From an uncultured bacterium (GTDB lineage: Bacteria > Bacillota > Clostridia > Lachnospirales > Lachnospiraceae): DNA of 64,000 nucleotides. Each line of letters opens with the position of its first letter. Positions within the stretch are counted from its first letter, which is position 1. Below the pieces are notes generated by a model that saw only the letters and a program-made list of their open reading frames with translations, was not told the DNA's origin and did no database searches. The DNA is taken from NCBI GenBank assembly GCA_947651225.1, contig CANSYK010000004.1, positions 49,570-113,569 on the forward strand. Reading direction: 5' to 3'. Positions 44,543 to 52,937 of this stretch are shown here, one piece after another. A program made the translations under genes and the position numbers.

Positions 44543-45286
44543 ATGAATACAGAAACCTGCCTCTATCCAGAAGAACGTCTGGATGATTTACAAAGAAATG
44601 GTTATAAAATTATACAAAATCCAAATAAATTTTGCTTCGGCATGGATGCCGTGCTTTTATCCTACTTTGCAGACATAAAAAAAGGAAGCCGTGTTCTGGA
44701 TCTTGGAACCGGAACAGGCATCCTTCCCATTCTGCTTGCTGCAAAAACAAATGCGCAATCTTTTGAAGGGTTGGAAATTCAAGAAGAAAGTGCAGATATG
44801 GCAAGAAGGAGTATAGCTTATAATAATCTTCAGGAAAAGATTCATATCACAACAGGAAACATCGCTGAAGCATCTTTAATTTTTGGTTGTTCTTCTTTTG
44901 ATGCTGTTATCACCAATCCCCCTTATATGAACGATAAACACGGCTTAAAAAATCCCGATTTACCAAAAGCAATTGCCCGGCATGAGATTTTATGTAATCT
45001 GGAAGACGTTATTCGAGAAAGCTCTAAAGTATTAAAATCAAAAAAAAGCCTGTTTATGGTTCATCGGCCTTTTCGGTTAGCAGAAATATTTGGAACACTG
45101 GCAAAATACCATTTAGAGCCAAAGCGGATGCGTCTTATTCATCCCTATATACATAAAGAACCTAATATGGTATTAATTGAAGCGGTAAAAGACGGCAACC
45201 CTATGATTAAAATAGAACCGCCTGTTATTGTCTATGAAAATACCGGTGTATTCACAAAAGAAATTTTGGAAATGTATTATTTTTAA
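44543..45286 (+). CDS. trmN6: tRNA1(Val) (adenine-N6)-methyltransferase TrmN6-like
   Basis: The 247-residue SAM-dependent methyltransferase has FCFGMDAVLLSYFA, the SAM loop VLDLGTGTGILPILLA, and the N6-adenine motif NPPYMND at about residue 128. The family (YfiC/YabB) methylates A37 of a tRNA-Val or related RNA. It starts two nucleotides after ricT and is followed by rsmI 14 nt later, as in many Firmicutes. Confidence 0.9.
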   Translation: MNTETCLYPEERLDDLQRNGYKIIQNPNKFCFGMDAVLLSYFADIKKGSRVLDLGTGTGILPILLAAKTNAQSFEGLEIQEESADMARRSIAYNNLQEKIHITTGNIAEASLIFGCSSFDAVITNPPYMNDKHGLKNPDLPKAIARHEILCNLEDVIRESSKVLKSKKSLFMVHRPFRLAEIFGTLAKYHLEPKRMRLIHPYIHKEPNMVLIEAVKDGNPMIKIEPPVIVYENTGVFTKEILEMYYF

Positions 45287-45300
45287 AAGGAAAAATTACT

Positions 45301-46143
45301 ATGGTTGGAACATTATATCTGTGCGCTACTCCGATTGGAAATCTGGAAGATATTACCTTTCGTGTTCTTCGCACTTTAAAAGAAGTTGACTTAATCGCTG
45401 CGGAAGACACCCGCAACACAATAAAGCTTTTAAATCATTTTGAAATCAAAACGCCCATGACAAGCTACCATGAATACAATAAAATGGACAAGGCGGCTTA
45501 TCTTGTGCAAAAACTTTCCGAGGGAACCAATATCGCACTGGTGACAGATGCCGGAACTCCCGGAATTTCTGATCCTGGAGAAGAAATTGTACGACAGGCA
45601 TATGCTTCTGGAATCCCTGTTACTTCATTACCAGGAGCCTGCGCCTGTATCACAGCACTAACATTATCTGGTCTTTCCACACGCCGTTTTGCTTTTGAAG
45701 CCTTTCTTCCACATGAAAAAAAGGAGCGAAAAATTATCCTGAATTCTCTAAAAACAGAAACCAGAACGATTATCCTCTATGAAGCACCACACCATTTAAA
45801 AAATACTTTGGCAGAACTTTTTGAAATACTTGGAGACCGGAAACTGTCATTGTGCAAAGAACTTACCAAACTCCATGAAACAGTTATGACGTCCACTATT
45901 TCTGAAGCAATTGAATATTTTAGAAAACAAGATCCAAAAGGAGAATATGTACTGGTAATTGATGGAATAAAACAGGAAATTTTAGACGCCAATGAACAGG
46001 AAAAATGGAAAAAACTTTCTGTTACAGAACACCTCGAATATTATATGGCACTGGGAATTGATAAAAAAGATGCCATGAAAAAAATTGCGCAGGACAGAGG
46101 TGTTTCCAAAAGAGAAATTTACCAGACAATTCATAGACATTGA
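45301..46143 (+). CDS. rsmI: 16S rRNA (cytidine1402-2'-O)-methyltransferase
   Basis: The 280-residue protein has the tetrapyrrole-methylase fold of RsmI: LYLCATPIGNLEDIT at the N-terminus, AAEDTRNT, LVTDAGTPGISDPGE at about 80-94, and SLPGACA. A C-terminal helix-rich segment includes KDAMKKIAQDRGVSKREIY. It methylates the ribose of C1402 in the decoding centre. It is the end of the holB-ricT-trmN6-rsmI run. Confidence 0.95.
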   Translation: MVGTLYLCATPIGNLEDITFRVLRTLKEVDLIAAEDTRNTIKLLNHFEIKTPMTSYHEYNKMDKAAYLVQKLSEGTNIALVTDAGTPGISDPGEEIVRQAYASGIPVTSLPGACACITALTLSGLSTRRFAFEAFLPHEKKERKIILNSLKTETRTIILYEAPHHLKNTLAELFEILGDRKLSLCKELTKLHETVMTSTISEAIEYFRKQDPKGEYVLVIDGIKQEILDANEQEKWKKLSVTEHLEYYMALGIDKKDAMKKIAQDRGVSKREIYQTIHRH

Positions 46144-46266
46144 ATAATTTTTTCTAAATTTGGAAGAATATATGACATAACCTTACTTCTTACCATTTTT
46201 TATATGATTTATAAAAACAGTAAGTAGCAATAACCCATTACGATTTTATAAAAAGGGAGTGTCATT

Positions 46267-46746
46267 ATGCAAAAATATTTATTTATTAGAAAACGACCAA
46301 TATTATTTTTTACTTTATGTCTGGCTCTCTTATTCTGGCTGTTTTTTTTGACGCATACAGTAACAAAACAATTTACCATGCTGTCAAATAAATCAATCCC
46401 TGCATTTTTAAATACAGACTGTATCTGTCCGGCTGACCTGGAATCACTTTCTCAAAAGGCAGAACTTTTAAATCAAACGACCGCACGTATTCCTCTTTCC
46501 TGTTTTCCTGATGAACAGGAACATAACTGGTCAGAAAAGCAGCTTCTATCTCTATTACAGCAATATGATAGCCAAATCTGCCTGATTTCTGCCCAAAAAG
46601 AAAAAAATTATACAGACTATTATTTTTATAGCCCAAAAATCAGCCAGGACAGCCAGACTGCCCTTACAGAAAACTTTAATCTACAAGCTGCCATTACCCA
46701 TAACTATGTCTATTTTGGAATTCCTCTGATACAATATGATTTTTAA
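46267..46746 (+). CDS. Unknown small exported/membrane protein
   Basis: This 159-residue protein has a basic start, then one membrane helix or signal at residues 12-32 (PILFFTLCLALLFWLFFLTH), and a ~125-residue outside part. Four cysteines are present (around CICPADL, PLSCFPDE and QICLIS). I do not recognise the family. AAAGGGAG precedes the ATG. Its last 4 nt overlap the end of the convergent gene at 46743. Confidence 0.65.
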   Translation: MQKYLFIRKRPILFFTLCLALLFWLFFLTHTVTKQFTMLSNKSIPAFLNTDCICPADLESLSQKAELLNQTTARIPLSCFPDEQEHNWSEKQLLSLLQQYDSQICLISAQKEKNYTDYYFYSPKISQDSQTALTENFNLQAAITHNYVYFGIPLIQYDF

Positions 46747-47111
46747 TCTCTCAAAAGATTACGTTTATGGCAATTTCTCCGCTCTCTTCGATAGGACATT
46801 TCATTGCAGAGCATCATTTGTATCAAAGCACACATCCAGCGGTTACTGATTTCCTCCTGGTATTTACAATCAATACTTTTACAAATACTTTTCGCCATTG
46901 CCTCAATACACACTTTGTCAGGATACTCATCATACATAAGACTTCCATCATACTCCATCTGATCACAGCGGTCTTCAATTATCTCCTGAATATCCATTAC
47001 TTCCACTGGGTAAAGATAACGATTCCCTAAAGAATATCCTTCATCTTGTATCTGTGTCAGTTCCAGTGGAAACGTCATGGAATTTCCCATCGGATACATA
47101 CATTGTTTCAT
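46743..47111 (-). CDS. Unknown small acidic, Cys/Met-rich protein
   Basis: The 122-residue protein has no signal peptide. It contains YPMGNSMTFPLELTQIQDEG, an acidic middle (EVMDIQEIIEDRCDQMEYDG), and a basic end (MSYRRERRNCHKRNLLRD). It has seven cysteines (positions about 4, 49, 68, 77, 82, 94 and 102) plus one near the C-terminus. AAAGGGGG upstream of the ATG supports translation. Function unknown; I know no family for it. Confidence 0.62.
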   Translation of the reverse strand: MKQCMYPMGNSMTFPLELTQIQDEGYSLGNRYLYPVEVMDIQEIIEDRCDQMEYDGSLMYDEYPDKVCIEAMAKSICKSIDCKYQEEISNRWMCALIQMMLCNEMSYRRERRNCHKRNLLRD

Positions 47112-47227
47112 TTCACATTTCCCCCTTTTCTATTTTAATTCTTTTTAAGAAACTGATGATTTCTCTATTAACAATTCCTTACCTTTAATCTATGATAATT
47201 TTTTAAAAAAGTTACAAAAAACAATTC

Positions 47228-47257
47228 TTGACAGGTTATAAGTAAAAATATTATACT
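47228..47257 (+). promoter_or_regulatory. Sigma-A promoter of the 839-aa exported protein gene
   Basis: TTGACA (47228-47233), an 18-bp spacer and TATACT (47252-47257) lie about 120 nt before the chosen start. Confidence 0.78.
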
Positions 47258-47377
47258 CTTAAAAGTAACAATAACGTAATTTATTACAAACAGTCGTAAT
47301 CTTATGCAAAATACAAGAATTTCTATATAAAAAATGTATTTCAATTGGATTTATACGAACTAGAAATGAGGGTAATT

Positions 47378-49897
47378 TTGAAACATTTATATAAATTTAT
47401 TGCACTTTTCTTTTTATTTATTGCTTCTCTTTTTTTCTTTAGCAGCAATATTCCTGAGATTTCTGTAGAAACAACAACCGCCACTAGTTTACAGGCATCT
47501 ACTTTTCCAATTATGTATCTACAGGTTGACAAATATACAATTAATACACTTCATGGCTACAGTAGTGAAATAGATAGTGGAAAAATCAGAGAATCCATCA
47601 CTCCACTTGATTCCAAAAAATCATTTAAAGTAAAAATTGATCAGAATGAATCCAAAATAAAGAAATTAGATTATTCTCTGCGTGATATTGCAAACAATAA
47701 AATAATAGAAACAAATTCTTTGACTGCATTTAACACAGAGAAAGGATACCGCACTATAACAATTAAAATTAGTCAAGGACTGGACACCAGTACAGAATAT
47801 GGTTTTCAGATTTCACTCACAACAAGCAGCAGCAAAAAGATCCATTTTTATACACGCCTTAAATACTACAGCAATGACTGCTTCCTTTCTGAAAAACTGG
47901 ATTTTGTAAAAAACTTCCACAATGCCACCTTTGACAAAAAATCATCATTTGATATTTCCCCTTATTTAGAAGCAAATACCAGTGATGATTCTACCTTTGC
48001 TAATGTATCCATTAATTCCAGTAGAGAATTAATTACCTGGAAAAAATTAAAACCAAAAAAAATCACTTCCGCAGTACCAACAATTAAGGAAATTAATATT
48101 GAAACGGCTGCCATTACACAGGATTATTATGTTCAGGCAGAAACAGATTCTGGTAAAGAAACATATCATGTAAAAGAATTTTACCGAATACGTTATTCTG
48201 GCAACAGATTATATCTGCTTGCATTTAACCGTAAAATGGAATCGTTCTTTGATCCTAATTTAATTTCATTAAAAAGAAGTGAATTTAAAATCGGTGTTAC
48301 CAACCAAAAAGATTTAGATATTACCTCCAGTGATTCCAATAAAAAATTTGCTTTTGTCCGCAATGGAAGTCTCTGGTATTATGATTTAAAGAAAAATAAA
48401 CTGTCATCTGTTTTCTCATTTGCACAAAATTCCGATGACTATTTACGGGAAAACTATGACCAGCATAATATTAAAATATTAAAAGTAGATAACGATGGAA
48501 ATATTAGTTTTATCCTTTATGGATATATGAATTGTGGTGATTATGAGGGACGTGTCGGTATTCTTCTTTACGATTATGATCAGAAAAGCAACCGCATTGT
48601 AGAAAGAGTTTATATCCCTCTTTCCACAACTTATCAGCAGTTAAAAGAAGATTTAGGAGATTTTTCATATGTCAACGATCAAAATATTTTCTATTTCTCC
48701 TTGAACAATATGGTATACGCTTATAATATGTACTCAAAACGTTATGATATACTGACAAAAAATGCTTCCAGAGATCATTTCTCCATGTTAAAGGAAGCAA
48801 AATGTTTTGTTTGGTCCAATCAGAATAATAAAGGACAAACTGATAATATCACAATTCTTGATTTGGATACTTCAAAACGGCTTACTGTTTCCTCTCCAAA
48901 AAATCAAAGTATTGTTGTATTGGGAACAATTGACGCAAACCTTGTATATGGTTTTGTAAAAAATAAAGATATTTATGAGTCCACAACAGGCGGAGTAGTC
49001 CGTCCTGCATATAAACTGATTATATCTGACTGTAAAGGCAATATCCTTCGAGAATATAAAGTAAAAAACCATTATATCACAAGTGCTACGATTGAAGATA
49101 ATGTAATCCGATTAAAACGTGTACAGAAAAAAAATGGAAGATTTGTCAAAACTCGTGGAGATACGATTATGAATCAAAAAAATCATAAAACTCAGTCTTT
49201 TGATTTAACAACACGTATTACACAAAAAATGCTGACAGAAAAATACATTTCTCTTCCTGCTGGCTTTGTCATGGAAAAAAGACCAGAAGTCATCGCTACA
49301 AAATGCGTTATGGTAACAGAAAACACAACACTTCATTTATCTGGTGATGATACATCTACTGCTGTGAAATATTATATTTATGCAAATGGGGAAATTACTC
49401 AGTCAACAACAAGCGCACGAAATGCTATTTCAACCGCAGACGAACAAATGGGAGTGGTAATGGACAGCAAATCTCATATTGTATGGGAACGTAGTGGAAA
49501 GTTCTTAAGTAAACAGCTTTCCAATATTAACTATCCGGGGGACACCTCTTCTAGTATCAAAGCATGTACGCAGATGCTATTACAGGCAGCACAAGTTACT
49601 ACAACTACCTCAAAACTGAAAGGAAATTCCATTATTTCTATGTTGAAGGAATACTTGGATCAACCAGTCAGTCTGACAGGATGTACACTAGATGAAGTTC
49701 TCTACTTTGTAAGCGGAGAAAAACCTGTCATTGGTATCTTAGACTCCAACCATGCTGTGCTAATTACAGAATATACCTCTTCAACAGTAAGTTGGATGGA
49801 CCCTTCTACGCATCAGAAAAAAACAGTTTCTCTGACAGCCGCAGATCGTATGTTTAAAAATGCCGGATATGAATTTGTAAGCTATATTTCTAATTAA
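47378..49897 (+). CDS. Large exported protein with C-terminal C39-like peptidase fold
   Basis: The likely start is TTG 47378, since GAGGG lies seven bases upstream, although the frame is open from 47345. The 839-residue product begins with a signal peptide (KHLYKFIALFFLFIASLFFF). The middle has propeller-like repeats of hydrophobic strands (SLWYYDLKKNKLSSVFSF, then NIFYFSLNNMVYAYNMYSKR). The C-terminal ~130 residues fit a C39-like papain fold: Cys in SIKACTQMLLQAA, TGCTLDEVLYFVSGEKPVIG, His in SNHAVLITEY, and Asp/Asn near SWMDP. Related Lachnospiraceae proteins carry this domain without a proven substrate. It is exported and probably anchored by the N-terminal helix. Its stop codon touches a repeat element. 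Confidence 0.75.
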   Translation: MKHLYKFIALFFLFIASLFFFSSNIPEISVETTTATSLQASTFPIMYLQVDKYTINTLHGYSSEIDSGKIRESITPLDSKKSFKVKIDQNESKIKKLDYSLRDIANNKIIETNSLTAFNTEKGYRTITIKISQGLDTSTEYGFQISLTTSSSKKIHFYTRLKYYSNDCFLSEKLDFVKNFHNATFDKKSSFDISPYLEANTSDDSTFANVSINSSRELITWKKLKPKKITSAVPTIKEINIETAAITQDYYVQAETDSGKETYHVKEFYRIRYSGNRLYLLAFNRKMESFFDPNLISLKRSEFKIGVTNQKDLDITSSDSNKKFAFVRNGSLWYYDLKKNKLSSVFSFAQNSDDYLRENYDQHNIKILKVDNDGNISFILYGYMNCGDYEGRVGILLYDYDQKSNRIVERVYIPLSTTYQQLKEDLGDFSYVNDQNIFYFSLNNMVYAYNMYSKRYDILTKNASRDHFSMLKEAKCFVWSNQNNKGQTDNITILDLDTSKRLTVSSPKNQSIVVLGTIDANLVYGFVKNKDIYESTTGGVVRPAYKLIISDCKGNILREYKVKNHYITSATIEDNVIRLKRVQKKNGRFVKTRGDTIMNQKNHKTQSFDLTTRITQKMLTEKYISLPAGFVMEKRPEVIATKCVMVTENTTLHLSGDDTSTAVKYYIYANGEITQSTTSARNAISTADEQMGVVMDSKSHIVWERSGKFLSKQLSNINYPGDTSSSIKACTQMLLQAAQVTTTTSKLKGNSIISMLKEYLDQPVSLTGCTLDEVLYFVSGEKPVIGILDSNHAVLITEYTSSTVSWMDPSTHQKKTVSLTAADRMFKNAGYEFVSYISN

Positions 49898-49958
49898 TTG
49901 TTACTATTCACGGATGGTTTTTCGCAAGATGTTTAGAATAGCCGTGAATAGTAACAAT
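49897..49958. repeat. Minimal palindromic repeat element with perfect 17-bp inverted ends
   Basis: ATTGTTACTATTCACGG (49897-49913) and CCGTGAATAGTAACAAT (49942-49958) are exact inverted copies flanking a 28-bp centre. That centre (about 49914-49941) matches the inner part of the 14053-14284 element. Its first base is the last base of the upstream gene's TAA. Confidence 0.85.
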
Positions 49959-49972
49959 TAAGGCTGCCAGTT

Positions 49973-50107
49973 TTATAGTAAACGAAAAAAACGCTTGCGT
50001 TTTGCTTCGTTTACAGCGCCGGATACACGCTGCAAAGCAGCATAACTTCCTATGTGTATCCGTGCGCATCCATTATAGTAAACGCATAAAATACATGCGT
50101 TTACTAT
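49973..50107. repeat. Second repeat family: triple-hairpin element beginning TTATAGTAAACG
   Basis: Three hairpins follow one another: GTAAACGAA/TTCGTTTAC with an inner AACGC/GCGTT; GGATACAC/GTGTATCC enclosing GCTGC/GCAGC; and ATAGTAAACGCAT/ATGCGTTTACTAT. Bases 49973-50021 are identical over 49 nt to 63952-64000. Confidence 0.82.
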
Positions 50108-50140
50108 ATCATTTGAATTGATATCTTTTTGATTAACTTA

Positions 50141-50183
50141 AAAGGTGTAAAGCTTTTATCTTTTACAAAAGCTTTACACCTTT
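50141..50183. terminator. Terminator hairpin before the exported-protein/kinase operon
   Basis: AAAGGTGTAAAGCTTTT and AAAAGCTTTACACCTTT form a perfect 17-bp stem around a 9-nt loop, followed by a T-rich stretch. It probably ends transcription from the 839-aa gene. The rest of 49898-50308 holds only the two repeat elements. Confidence 0.78.
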
Positions 50184-50308
50184 CTTATATTTTTCATTTT
50201 GTCAGTATTTACTAAATTATACACACGTTTTTTTGTTATTTTTTCTATAGATTTTTAAACTTATGTAATGTAAACTAAGTACAGATTTGAAGCAGGGAAA
50301 GGATTTAC

Positions 50309-51259
50309 ATGAAAACTTTTTCTTTTATCATTCCTCTTATATTAAGCATTCTCTGTCTGCTCTATTTGTTGTTTTATCCTTGTCAGAGCGCAACAACAGA
50401 TTATGACTTCTCGGCAAAGGTACTGGCAAAAGAGAATGAACACACTACGATTTCAAATGCACTTTTTCTTACAACTGGCTCTGTTTGTAAGGAAAAAATT
50501 AAAGCACATGAACAATGCTTTTACTATGTTTCCAATCAGAAAAATATCACATTTTTCATCAGCTCATATAATATTCAATATTTGAAAATAGATTTATTGT
50601 CTGATACTGGAAAACATATTTCCTACCAAACTCAAAAAAAGAATAATACTCTTTTATTAACACTTTCTCCTAAAAAGACAGATACAGAACGTATTTTCCT
50701 CTGTCTTACGAATCAATCTGTATCGGATTGTACCATTAAAATACAGAATACTACTGCTAATATTGTCACCCCAAAACCTAACAAATCAACTGCTTCTAAT
50801 CCAAAAACTGTCACTCCAAAACCTAGCAAATCGACTGCTTCTAATCCAAAGACTTTCACCCCAAAACCTGGCAAATCAACCGCTTCTAATCCAAAGACTT
50901 TTACCCCAAAACCTAACAAATCAACTGCTTCTAATCCAAAGACTTTCACCCCGCAACCTGACAAATCAACTGCTTCTAATTCAAAAACTGTCACTCCAAA
51001 ACCTGATAAAAATGCAACCTTACAACCGCAGTTTCTTTTACTGCCACCAGATACTTCTAAAAAAATTACTATAATAAATTATACGCAAATAAATACCCCA
51101 AAACAATTTACCTGGATCAGCACAAATTCAAATGTTGCTACTGTCAAAAACAATATTATTATAACCCATCAAGAGGGGACTGCTATCATCTATCTGAAAG
51201 ATAAAGAAAATGCAAATAATACAAGCTCCTGTCTGGTTCGTGTTTTAAGAATATCATAG
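50309..51259 (+). CDS. Exported protein with Pro/Lys repeat linker and C-terminal Ig-like (Big_2) segment
   Basis: The 316-residue protein has a signal peptide (FIIPLILSILCLLYLLFYPC) and a ~120-residue beta-rich domain. A 15-residue unit, TVTPKPxKSTASNPK, is repeated five times plus a degenerate sixth (residues about 152-241). A ~75-residue tail follows with FTWISTNSNVATVKNNII, typical of Big_2 domains. The repeat linker resembles cell-wall-spanning spacers. No sorting signal is seen. It starts a three-gene operon; the kinase follows 11 nt later. Confidence 0.78.
   Translation: MKTFSFIIPLILSILCLLYLLFYPCQSATTDYDFSAKVLAKENEHTTISNALFLTTGSVCKEKIKAHEQCFYYVSNQKNITFFISSYNIQYLKIDLLSDTGKHISYQTQKKNNTLLLTLSPKKTDTERIFLCLTNQSVSDCTIKIQNTTANIVTPKPNKSTASNPKTVTPKPSKSTASNPKTFTPKPGKSTASNPKTFTPKPNKSTASNPKTFTPQPDKSTASNSKTVTPKPDKNATLQPQFLLLPPDTSKKITIINYTQINTPKQFTWISTNSNVATVKNNIIITHQEGTAIIYLKDKENANNTSSCLVRVLRIS
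50762..51031 (+). repeat. 45-bp tandem repeat inside the exported protein gene
   Basis: Six units of 45 bp start at 50762, 50807, 50852, 50897, 50942 and 50987. The first five are near identical, encoding PKPxKSTASN, and the last is degenerate. The number of units may vary between strains. Confidence 0.9.
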
Positions 51260-51270
51260 AAAGGAAAGGT

Positions 51271-52923
51271 ATGAAACTATCATTAACTGGTGAAGAAGGC
51301 ATTTTGCAATCATTGTCAGAATTTCTTCCACAAAAACTAGCAGAAATTTATACACTGGAAAAAATAATTACAGTAAATACGCACAATACAATTTTACTGC
51401 TTTCTTCTAAAGAATCAGAAAACAAATTTGTCCTGAAAATATTAGAAAAAGATTATTATAATACTATACTTTCAAAATCTTTGAACAATTTAACAGAGAA
51501 AAATCTCTTACTTCCACTACAGACTGATTTTGATAACTTTTATGCTTACCTGTTATACCCTTATAGAAAAGTCCTTTCCAATATCCTGTTGCAAGACGGA
51601 CTTCATTATGATATGCTATATCGCCTTGTTGATGAAATTGGATATGCGATTGTTACTTTACATAAACATAATATTCTCCATTTGGATATTACACCAGACA
51701 ACATTTTTCTTGATGAAAAAGAACACTTTTATCTTGGTGATTTTTCCTCTTCACGCCTTACAAAAGGAAGGTTGTTTTTTCAATTCCTTTGCAAATGTTT
51801 TTATACAGGAACTACTTCTGCTTTTGCGCCAAAAAATACAAATTGTATTTCTTTCTGGAATGATCAGTACAGCTTTGCCCTGCTGCTATATGTATTATTT
51901 AACAATGGAAATTCACCAGAAAATGAAAATCTACAAAAGTATTTCTTTTTTCCAACAGCAAACAATGTTTTAAAAAAGGCAATGAAATTTCCTTCTTCCA
52001 ATTCAAAAGAGATGTTTTCTCAATTTCTTTCGGAATTAAAAAGTGCCTTACAAAAGGATGAAGAAATTTTTAATTGTAAAAATTATCAGGTTCAATTCAC
52101 TGAATCTGATGAAACAATTTGTAAATCTGTCACTCCAGAATGCATCACACAAAAAGAAAGCAAAACAAAGATACAATTAAGCTCTTTTTCCAATCCATTA
52201 CAAGTTCCTATCCCCTTATATGGGTTATTGATAGTTTGTGTATTTTTATTTCTTTTTTCTTTGTATCACTATATGGCAAAAACTACAAAAAGCATTTCCA
52301 ATTCTATAGATATATATCATTTGCAAACCACCTCTGTTCCATTTTCTTATGGTAAAGAAAAAACAGAAAATCAGAACACCCCAGATATACAAAAAGAAAT
52401 TTTTTCAAATGCACCAGACATTTCAACAAAAAGTGCTGAGGATAACTCCATAAAAAGCACAGAACAGATAGCAGATTTTCCAAAGAAAAGCAATATATTA
52501 GATATTTCTAATTCCAGTTATCATAATAAAGAATTCATTACAAGCACTGTGCAACCAAAGTCGATTCAGATTCTATTTGCAAATTCCTGTAAATTTACAG
52601 ACAGCACATCTTTTTCTGATTTTACGAATTTAGAAGAATTATATTTATACAATAACCCACTTTCTTCTGTTAGTTCACTCTCAAAGATGCAGACATTAAA
52701 AACGCTTGTTTTATCCAAATGTAATTTGAATGACATCTCCTGTCTTGCAGAAATAGAAACTTTGACCATACTGGACTTGTCACAAAACAAGAATCTAAAA
52801 AAAATAGAATCTCTGTCTTCTCTGAAAAAATTAAATTACTTAATTATAACCCACACAAATATTTCGCAGGAGGATATCTACTTACTTCAAAAGAAACTTC
52901 CTCATTGCACCATTTTATATTAA
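51271..52923 (+). CDS. Receptor-like Ser/Thr kinase with extracellular leucine-rich repeats
   Basis: The 550-residue protein has a cytoplasmic kinase-like domain (about 1-270), one membrane helix at about 312-332 (LYGLLIVCVFLFLFSLYHYM), a linker and an outside LRR region (about 425-550). LRR units read LEELYLYNNPLSSVSSLSKM, LKTLVLSKCNLNDISCLAEI and LTILDLSQNKNLKKIESLSS. Kinase residues kept are K56 (FVLKILEKD), D139 and N144 (HLDITPDNIFL), D157 (GDFSSS) and the Asp of WNDQYSFALLLY. No GxGxxG loop is seen, HRD reads HLD and DFG reads DFS, so activity may be reduced or lost. An intracellular kinase with an outside LRR is uncommon in bacteria. It sits between two exported Ig-like proteins, 11 nt and 14 nt away. 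Confidence 0.85.
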   Translation: MKLSLTGEEGILQSLSEFLPQKLAEIYTLEKIITVNTHNTILLLSSKESENKFVLKILEKDYYNTILSKSLNNLTEKNLLLPLQTDFDNFYAYLLYPYRKVLSNILLQDGLHYDMLYRLVDEIGYAIVTLHKHNILHLDITPDNIFLDEKEHFYLGDFSSSRLTKGRLFFQFLCKCFYTGTTSAFAPKNTNCISFWNDQYSFALLLYVLFNNGNSPENENLQKYFFFPTANNVLKKAMKFPSSNSKEMFSQFLSELKSALQKDEEIFNCKNYQVQFTESDETICKSVTPECITQKESKTKIQLSSFSNPLQVPIPLYGLLIVCVFLFLFSLYHYMAKTTKSISNSIDIYHLQTTSVPFSYGKEKTENQNTPDIQKEIFSNAPDISTKSAEDNSIKSTEQIADFPKKSNILDISNSSYHNKEFITSTVQPKSIQILFANSCKFTDSTSFSDFTNLEELYLYNNPLSSVSSLSKMQTLKTLVLSKCNLNDISCLAEIETLTILDLSQNKNLKKIESLSSLKKLNYLIITHTNISQEDIYLLQKKLPHCTILY

Positions 52924-52937
52924 AGGAGGATTTATTT

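Noticed and set aside
50713..50994. 93-codon minus-strand frame with repeated VFGLEAVDL
   Set aside because: It is the antisense reading of the 45-bp tandem repeat in the exported-protein gene.
50762..51031. CRISPR-like array
   Set aside because: The repeats are contiguous 45-bp units in frame within a coding sequence, without spacers.
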